DNA from: Streptomyces sp. NRRL F-5727
GTDB taxonomy: Bacteria; Actinomycetota; Actinomycetes; Streptomycetales; Streptomycetaceae
Assembly: GCF_000719555.1 (NCBI RefSeq)
Contig: NZ_JOGX01000010.1
Coordinates: forward strand, 62,001-126,000
Length of the DNA: 64,000 bases
Reading direction: 5' to 3'
Shown here: piece after piece, positions 59,238 to 64,000 of the stretch
How the letters are laid out: each line of letters begins with the position of its first letter
Position numbering within the stretch: the first letter of the stretch is position 1
Program-made: the position numbers and the translations under genes
The notes under the pieces: model-generated
Told to the model about the DNA's origin: nothing
The model's database searches: none
The model's input: only the letters and a program-made list of their open reading frames with translations

Positions 59238-59743
59238 CCGCGCAGCGGAAGCGCCATCTCCAGTTCGCGCTGGCTCTGGTTCAGCGGGTACGGCTTCTTT
59301 TGGCCGGTCGGCACGAAGCCGCGACGCCGGTAGAAGGCGATGGCCCGGCGGTTCTCCTCGTGGACGAGAAGGACGAGGCGCTCGGCCGCCGTCTCCTCGC
59401 GTGCCCAGCGCACGATCTCGTCCAGCATGAGCGTCGCCACGCCACCGACCGGGCCTCGGTGGTCCGGACGCAGCCAGACGCCGACCAGCTTGGCCGTGTC
59501 CGGCGCGGGCAGGAATCCGTTCATGACCCCGACCCATTCCCCTTCGGAGCCGACGGCCGCGACACCGATGTTGCCGGGGCTCGCGGCCCGCGTCGTGCGG
59601 AACTGCCACTCGGAGTCGGGGTGGGCGAGCGCCTCGTCGATCGTCTCCAGGTAGGCGAGCGGGGTGTCCCGGATCATCTCCAGGCGTATCGCCCGGTACG
59701 CCGGCCAGTCCTCCGCCTGTACGCGGTGCAGGGTGTAGTCCAT
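59234..59743 (-). CDS. GNAT N-acetyltransferase (possible MccE-like immunity)
   Basis: A 169-residue GNAT protein. The acetyl-CoA-binding loop region is KLVGVWLRPDHRGPVGGVATLMLDEIV, and LVHEENRRAIAFYRRRGFVPTGQ is the typical C-terminal motif. In microcin C producers, MccE or RimL acetylates the amino group of the processed aminoacyl-nucleotide and gives self-immunity. Position beside the mccB-like gene makes such a role plausible, but the gene is convergent and could be cotranscribed with arsO, and generic GNATs are common. Confidence 0.85.
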   Translation of the reverse strand: MDYTLHRVQAEDWPAYRAIRLEMIRDTPLAYLETIDEALAHPDSEWQFRTTRAASPGNIGVAAVGSEGEWVGVMNGFLPAPDTAKLVGVWLRPDHRGPVGGVATLMLDEIVRWAREETAAERLVLLVHEENRRAIAFYRRRGFVPTGQKKPYPLNQSQRELEMALPLRG

Positions 59744-59794
59744 GGCGGGCGATCTTCGCAGGAAGCCGCAGCTCTGGCCAGGCTTGTTCTCTGT

Positions 59795-60868
59795 TCAGCG
59801 CAGGAGTTCGGCGATCGCGCGGGCGGCGTCGCGGGCGGGGCGGCCGACACCGATGAGGGTGGCGGAGGCGGGGCCGGTCCAGTCGCCGTAGCCGAGCAGG
59901 TGGAGGCGGGGTTCGCCGAGCGCCTGGGTGCCGGTGGTGGGGATGTGGCCGCGGGGGCCGCGCAGTCCGAGCGGGGCGAGGAGGGACAGGGCGGGGCGGA
60001 AGCCGGTGCACCAGATGATCGCGTCGGCGTCCGCCGTCGTGCCGTCGGGCCATTCCACGCCGGTCGCGGTGAGGCGGGTGAACATGGGCTGGGGTTTGAG
60101 GAGGCCGGCGTCGCGGGCCGCGCGGACCGGGGGGACGGCGACGATGTCGCCGAGGGAGGCGACGCCGCCGGTGTCGGTGCGGCCTTCGTCGAGGGCCTTG
60201 CGGCGGGCGGTGGCGTGGTCGAAGAGGGCGCGGCCGTCGATGTCGTCGGCGAGGTAGACCGGTTCGCGGAGGGTGACCCAGGTCAGGTCGGCGTCGTACG
60301 CGAGGTCGGCGGCGATCTGGGCGCCGGAGTTGCCGCCGCCGACCACGATCACGCGCTGTCCGGCGAAGTCGGAGGGGCGCTGGTACTCCACGGTGTGGAG
60401 CTGGGTGCCCCGGAACTCCGTGCGGCCGGGGACGGCCGGGACGAAGGGGCGGGACCAGGTGCCCGTCGCGCTGACGACCGCCCGGGCCCGCCACGTACCG
60501 GAGTCGGTCGCGACGCGGAGGCGTGCGCCGTCGCGGTGGACGCCCGAGACGCGGACGGGGCGGTGGACCGGGAGGTCGTAGCGCCGCTCGTAGTCGGCGA
60601 GGTACGTGACGACGTGGGCGGCGTCGGGGTACGTCTCGCCCGGCTGCGGGGGCATCATGCGGCCGGGGAGGGACGAGTACGCGGCGGGGGAGAAGAGATG
60701 GAGGGAGTCCCAGGTGTGCCGCCAGGCGCCGCCGGGGGCCGTACCGGCGTCCAGGATCACGAAGTCCAGGCCGGCCCGGCGCAGGTGGTAGCCGGCGGCG
60801 AGGCCCGCCTGGCCTCCGCCGATGACGACCACGTCGATGCCGACTTCGGCGGTCTGGTGCTGGGCCAT
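59795..60868 (-). CDS. arsO: ArsO-type flavin-dependent monooxygenase
   Basis: A 357-residue FAD/NADPH monooxygenase: FAD site VVVIGGGQAGLAAGYHLRRAG, NADPH site VIVVGGGNSGAQIAADLAYD, and TGFRPALSLLAPLGL. ArsO genes accompany arsB in the arsRBOCT operons described in Streptomyces arsenic resistance; their chemistry is not settled. Follows acr3 on the minus strand after an 80-base gap containing a hairpin. A degenerate copy lies at 54377-54501. Confidence 0.88.
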   Translation of the reverse strand: MAQHQTAEVGIDVVVIGGGQAGLAAGYHLRRAGLDFVILDAGTAPGGAWRHTWDSLHLFSPAAYSSLPGRMMPPQPGETYPDAAHVVTYLADYERRYDLPVHRPVRVSGVHRDGARLRVATDSGTWRARAVVSATGTWSRPFVPAVPGRTEFRGTQLHTVEYQRPSDFAGQRVIVVGGGNSGAQIAADLAYDADLTWVTLREPVYLADDIDGRALFDHATARRKALDEGRTDTGGVASLGDIVAVPPVRAARDAGLLKPQPMFTRLTATGVEWPDGTTADADAIIWCTGFRPALSLLAPLGLRGPRGHIPTTGTQALGEPRLHLLGYGDWTGPASATLIGVGRPARDAARAIAELLR

Positions 60869-60892
60869 GCCCGGGATTCCCTTCTCGACGAC

Positions 60893-60925
60893 GGTGCCCC
60901 GGCCCGCACGGCGGGGCGGGGCACC
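60893..60925 (-). terminator. Hairpin between acr3 and arsO
   Basis: GGTGCCCCG (60893-60901) pairs with CGGGGCACC (60917-60925) in the spacer between the two genes, possibly reducing read-through to arsO. Confidence 0.55.
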
Positions 60926-60947
60926 TGGGGGTGACGCGTGACGACGC

Positions 60948-62033
60948 CTACCGCTGAGCCGGGGCGAACTTCCTGCGCCAGGCCAGCGACACGTAGACGA
61001 GCGCGACCAGGACCGGGACCTCGATCAGCGGGCCGACGACGCCGGAGAGGGCCTGGCCGGAGGTGACGCCGAAGGTGGCGATCGCGACGGCGATGGCCAG
61101 CTCGAAGTTGTTGCCGGCCGCCGTGAAGGCGAGCGTGGCCGTCCGGTCGTAGTGCAGGCCGATCGCCTTGCCGAGCAGGAAGGTGCCGAACCACATGACG
61201 GCGAAGTAGACGAGCAGCGGGAGCGCGATCCGCGCCACGTCCAGCGGCTGCGAGGTGATCGTCTTCCCCTGCAGGGCGAAGAGGATCACGATGGTGAAGA
61301 GGAGGCCGTAGAGGGCCCACGGGCCGATCTTCGGCAGGAACTTCGCCTCGTACGACTCCCGGCCCAGCTTCCTCTCGCCGATGCGGCGGGTGAGGAACCC
61401 GGCGACGAGCGGGACGCCGAGGAAGATGACGACGTTCAGCGCGATCTTCCACATCGAGATGTCCAGCGTCTCGCCCTCGCCCAGGCCGAGCCATCCGGGG
61501 AGGATGTCGAGGTAGAACCAGCCCAGCAGGCCGAAGGCCAGGACCTGGAAGACCGAGTTCAGGGCGACCAGGACGGCTGCGGCCTCGCGGTCGCCGCAGG
61601 CCAGGTCGTTCCAGATGATCACCATGGCGATGCATCGGGCCAGGCCGACGATGATCAGGCCGGTGCGGTACTCGGGCAGGTCCGGCAGGAAGATCCAGGC
61701 GAGCGCGAACATGAGCGCCGGGCCGAGGATCCAGTTGATGACGAGCGACGAGACCATGAGCTTCTTGTCGCCGGTGACGGCGTCGAGCCTGTCGTAGCGG
61801 ACCTTGGCCAGGACCGGGTACATCATGATCAGCAGGCCGACGGCGATGGGGAGCGAGATGCCGCCGATCTCGACCTTCGCGAGCGCGTCGTCCATGCCGG
61901 GGATCAGGCGCCCGAGTCCGAGGCCGAGGCCCATGGCGAGGAGGATCCAGACGGCGAGGAAGCGGTCGAGCGTCGACAGCTTCGCGACCACCGACTTCTC
62001 GGGGCTCGTGGTCGTGGGGGCGGCGGGGGTCAC
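60948..62033 (-). CDS. arsB: Arsenite efflux transporter (ACR3 family)
   Basis: A 361-residue, ten-helix arsenite permease. ACR3 markers include GLARCIAMVIIWNDLACGD with the essential Cys, NSVFQVLAFGLLGWFYL and TAAGNNFELAIAVAIATFG. Exports As(III) using the proton gradient. GTG 62033 overlaps the arsR stop as GTGA. Confidence 0.94.
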   Translation of the reverse strand: MTPAAPTTTSPEKSVVAKLSTLDRFLAVWILLAMGLGLGLGRLIPGMDDALAKVEIGGISLPIAVGLLIMMYPVLAKVRYDRLDAVTGDKKLMVSSLVINWILGPALMFALAWIFLPDLPEYRTGLIIVGLARCIAMVIIWNDLACGDREAAAVLVALNSVFQVLAFGLLGWFYLDILPGWLGLGEGETLDISMWKIALNVVIFLGVPLVAGFLTRRIGERKLGRESYEAKFLPKIGPWALYGLLFTIVILFALQGKTITSQPLDVARIALPLLVYFAVMWFGTFLLGKAIGLHYDRTATLAFTAAGNNFELAIAVAIATFGVTSGQALSGVVGPLIEVPVLVALVYVSLAWRRKFAPAQR

Positions 62034-62338
62034 GGGCAGGACCTCTTGGTGTCGGCGTGGGCGCGGGCGGTGGCGGCGAGGCCGGCGAACTGCTCGGCGA
62101 GCGTGTCGAGGACCTCGGGCTTCAGTCGGTAGTACGTGAACCGGCCGCAGGGCTCGGTCTCCACCACGCCCGCCTCGCGCAGCACCTTGAGGTGGTTGGA
62201 GAGGTTGGTCTGTCTGGCCCCTGTCTCCTCCACCAGGTGCGTGGTGCACAGCGTCTCGCGGGCGAGCAGGGTCACGATCTGGAGCCGGAGCGGGTCGGCG
62301 AGGACCTTCAACAGCTCAGTGTCGACTGACGTCAGCAT
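62030..62338 (-). CDS. arsR: Arsenical-resistance repressor
   Basis: A 102-residue ArsR repressor: winged HTH LLKVLADPLRLQIVTLLARETLCTTHLVEETGARQTNLSNHLKVLREAGVVETEPCGRFTYYRLKP. Cys residues near 30, 71 and at the C-terminus (KRSCP) are candidates for arsenite binding; the classical ELCVCDL cluster is absent. Controls the divergent ars promoters in the 62339-62412 region. Confidence 0.92.
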   Translation of the reverse strand: MLTSVDTELLKVLADPLRLQIVTLLARETLCTTHLVEETGARQTNLSNHLKVLREAGVVETEPCGRFTYYRLKPEVLDTLAEQFAGLAATARAHADTKRSCP

Positions 62339-62340
62339 GG

Positions 62341-62386
62341 ACTGATACTCTCACATCATTGAGGGCTGATGCCAGCCCGGGCTGAT
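62341..62386. promoter_or_regulatory. Putative ArsR operator region
   Basis: The divergent arsR/arsC intergenic has CATCA (62354-62358) / TGATG (62367-62371) as an inverted repeat and three copies of CTGAT (62342, 62365, 62381). Confidence 0.5.
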
Positions 62387-62412
62387 ACCTGCCTGCTGTG
62401 AAGGAAGAACCG

Positions 62413-62844
62413 ATGTCCGAGTCCCCGCTCGCGTCCGTACTGTTCGTCTGCGTCCACAACGCGGGGCGTTCCCAGATGGCCGCCGGCTTCCTCCGCCACC
62501 TGGCGGGCGACCGCGTCGAGGTCCGCTCGGCAGGCTCCCTCCCGGGCGACCGGGTCAACCCGGCCGCCGTGGCCGCCATGGCCGAGCTCGGCATCGACAT
62601 CTCCGACCAGAAGCCGAAGGTGCTCACCGTCGAGGCCGCCCAGGCGTCGGACTACATCATCACCATGGGCTGCGGCGACGCCTGCCCGTACTTCCCCGGC
62701 AAGACCTACCTCGACTGGGTCCTGGAGGACCCGGCCGGCCAGGGGGTCGAGGCCGTCCGTCCCATCCGGGACGAGATCAAGGGGCTCATCGAGGGCCTCA
62801 TCGCGGAGATCGACTCCAAGAACGCCGAGAAGCAGGAGAACTGA
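62413..62844 (+). CDS. arsC: Thioredoxin-coupled arsenate reductase
   Basis: A 143-residue low-molecular-weight phosphatase-fold reductase: catalytic CVHNAGRSQ loop near residues 12-20, the redox relay Cys in MGCGDACPYFPGK. Reduces As(V) to As(III) for ArsB export. AAGGAAG precedes ATG 62413. Seven bases before trxB, which should recycle it. Confidence 0.94.
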   Translation: MSESPLASVLFVCVHNAGRSQMAAGFLRHLAGDRVEVRSAGSLPGDRVNPAAVAAMAELGIDISDQKPKVLTVEAAQASDYIITMGCGDACPYFPGKTYLDWVLEDPAGQGVEAVRPIRDEIKGLIEGLIAEIDSKNAEKQEN

Positions 62845-62851
62845 CCTCACC

Positions 62852-63859
62852 ATGACGACCGCCACGACCCCGACCGGCGCCCAGGACGACGTCCGCGAGG
62901 TCATCATCATCGGCTCCGGCCCCGCCGGGTACACCGCCGCGCTCTACACGGCCCGCGCCCAGCTCAAGCCGCTGCTGTTCGGCAGCTCCATATTCGTCGG
63001 CGGCTCGCTCACCACCACCACCGAGGTCGAGAACTTCCCTGGCTTCCCCACCGGCATCGACGGCCCGGACCTCATGGACAACATGCGGGCGCAGGCCGAG
63101 AAGTTCGGCGCCGAGATGATCGACGACGACATCGTCTCCGTGGACCTCGCCGGTGACATCAAGCTCCTCACCGACTCCGCCGGCACCGTCCACCGCGCCA
63201 AGGCCGTGATCATCGCCACCGGCTCCGGCTACCGCAAGCTCGGCCTCCCCCAGGAGGACGAGCTGTCGGGTCGCGGCGTCTCCTGGTGCGCCACCTGCGA
63301 CGGCTTCTTCTTCCGCGACCGCGACATCGTCGTGGTCGGCGGCGGCGACACCGCCATGGAGGAGGCCACCTTCCTCACCCGCTTCGCCCGCTCGGTCACC
63401 GTCGTCCACCGCCGCTCCACCCTGCGGGCGTCCAAGACCATGCAGAACCGCGCCTTCGCCGACGACAAGATCTCCTTCGCCTTCGACAGCGAGGTCGCCG
63501 AGATCAAGTCCGAGAACGGCATGCTGTCCGGCGTCGTTCTGCGGGACGTCCTCTCCGGCGAGACCCGCGAGCTGGACGCGACCGGCCTGTTCATCGCCAT
63601 CGGCCACGACCCGCGCACCGAGCTCTTCGCCGACCAGCTCGAACTCGACGAGGAGGGCTACCTGAAGACCGAGGCCCCCTCGACCCGTACGAGCCTGCCG
63701 GGTGTCTTCGGCGCCGGTGACGTCGTCGACCACATCTACCGCCAGGCCATCACGGCCGCTGGCTCCGGCTGCGCCGCCGCCCTCGACGCCGAGCGCTATC
63801 TCGCGGCCCGCCGCGACGCGGAGCCGGCCGCCGCGACCGGGCTCGTCACCGCCGGATGA
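62852..63859 (+). CDS. trxB: Thioredoxin reductase (ars-linked)
   Basis: A 335-residue FAD/NADPH disulfide reductase: IIGSGPAGYTAALYTARA, redox CATC in VSWCATCDGFFF, NADPH site VVGGGDTAMEEA, GVFGAGDVVD. Corresponds to ArsT of streptomycete ars operons, regenerating thioredoxin for ArsC. Closed by a long hairpin. Confidence 0.94.
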   Translation: MTTATTPTGAQDDVREVIIIGSGPAGYTAALYTARAQLKPLLFGSSIFVGGSLTTTTEVENFPGFPTGIDGPDLMDNMRAQAEKFGAEMIDDDIVSVDLAGDIKLLTDSAGTVHRAKAVIIATGSGYRKLGLPQEDELSGRGVSWCATCDGFFFRDRDIVVVGGGDTAMEEATFLTRFARSVTVVHRRSTLRASKTMQNRAFADDKISFAFDSEVAEIKSENGMLSGVVLRDVLSGETRELDATGLFIAIGHDPRTELFADQLELDEEGYLKTEAPSTRTSLPGVFGAGDVVDHIYRQAITAAGSGCAAALDAERYLAARRDAEPAAATGLVTAG

Positions 63860-63864
63860 AAAGC

Positions 63865-63911
63865 GTCGGGCCCGGCCCGTCGTGCTTTCCTCACGACGGA
63901 CCGGGCCCGAC
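63865..63911 (+). terminator. Terminator after trxB
   Basis: GTCGGGCCCGG (63865-63875) and CCGGGCCCGAC (63901-63911), with CCGTCGTG/CACGACGG inside the same stem. Confidence 0.85.
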
Positions 63912-63935
63912 CACCGGGACCCGCTGATGCGGGGT

Positions 63936-64000
63936 TCAGGAGGCGGCCACCAGCGCGGCCGTCTCCGGCAGCTCCAGCTTGACCGTGCGGTCGCAGAGCC
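63936..64000 (-). CDS. Partial minus-strand gene, C-terminus only
   Basis: The last ~20 codons of a gene entering from the right: the end reads CDRTVKLELPETAALVAAS followed by TGA. No function can be assigned. Confidence 0.55.
   Translation of the reverse strand, partial: LCDRTVKLELPETAALVAAS

Overview
The window is about 70% GC, with ATGA/GTGA start-stop overlaps, frequent GTG starts and typical Streptomyces gene families (SARP and BTAD regulators, PucR, IS701-like regulator, AfsA, MMPL, chromosomal citrate synthase beside a RecD-like helicase). It is almost certainly chromosomal DNA of a Streptomyces or close relative. No rRNA, tRNA, CRISPR array or intact mobile element was recognised.

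Layout. 1-10.2 kb: helicase tail, citrate synthase, copper export (copA, copZ) behind a CsoR-like operator, a PrsW-type membrane protease, a cation/proton antiporter, a TetR regulator with two tandem operators, an MMPL exporter and a tiny HTH protein. 10.5-16.8 kb: myo-inositol catabolism (isomerase/epimerase divergent from iolC-iolB-iolD-iolA). 16.8-24 kb: a small secreted protein, a hydrolase-ABC ATPase fusion with its permease, a LuxR-type regulator, a VWA lipoprotein and a DUF1772 protein. 24.3-29 kb: SARP, PucR regulator and a degenerate IS701-like transposase. 29.4-35 kb: two fluoride channel halves flanking a DUF190 gene, a winged-helix protein, saccharopine dehydrogenase-like and TetR genes, and a metallo-beta-lactamase fold hydrolase. 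35.2-39.8 kb: two-component system, UbiA prenyltransferase, MFS exporter and ArsR-like regulator.

39.8-49.8 kb is a secondary-metabolite locus: SARP activator, Sfp-type phosphopantetheinyl transferase, cytochrome P450, HAD phosphatase, AfsA-family protein, chain-length-factor-like protein, ketosynthase, ACP, and, divergently, a KAS III-like enzyme and a ketoreductase. The combination suggests a dedicated acyl-ACP supply feeding an AfsA-type condensation (butyrolactone, butenolide or furan chemistry), followed by dephosphorylation and oxidation. 49.9-52.5 kb: a P1B-4 metal ATPase and an NmtR-type nickel/cobalt sensor. 52.5-54.3 kb: a binding-protein-like gene and a small secreted protein.

The most striking region is 56.6-59.8 kb. 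A 19-codon gene ending in asparagine is followed by a stem-loop, an MFS exporter and a ThiF/E1-like adenylating enzyme, with a GNAT acetyltransferase next door. This is the architecture of a microcin C-type peptidyl-nucleotide antibiotic system (MccA, MccC, MccB, possibly an MccE-like immunity acetyltransferase). An HTTM-domain membrane protein and a partner gene lie just upstream. The whole segment is bracketed by an arsO fragment (54.4 kb) and the intact arsO (59.8-60.9 kb), which suggests rearrangement or insertion beside an arsenic-resistance locus. 59.8-63.9 kb is that locus: arsR-acr3-arsO on the minus strand and arsC-trxB on the plus strand.
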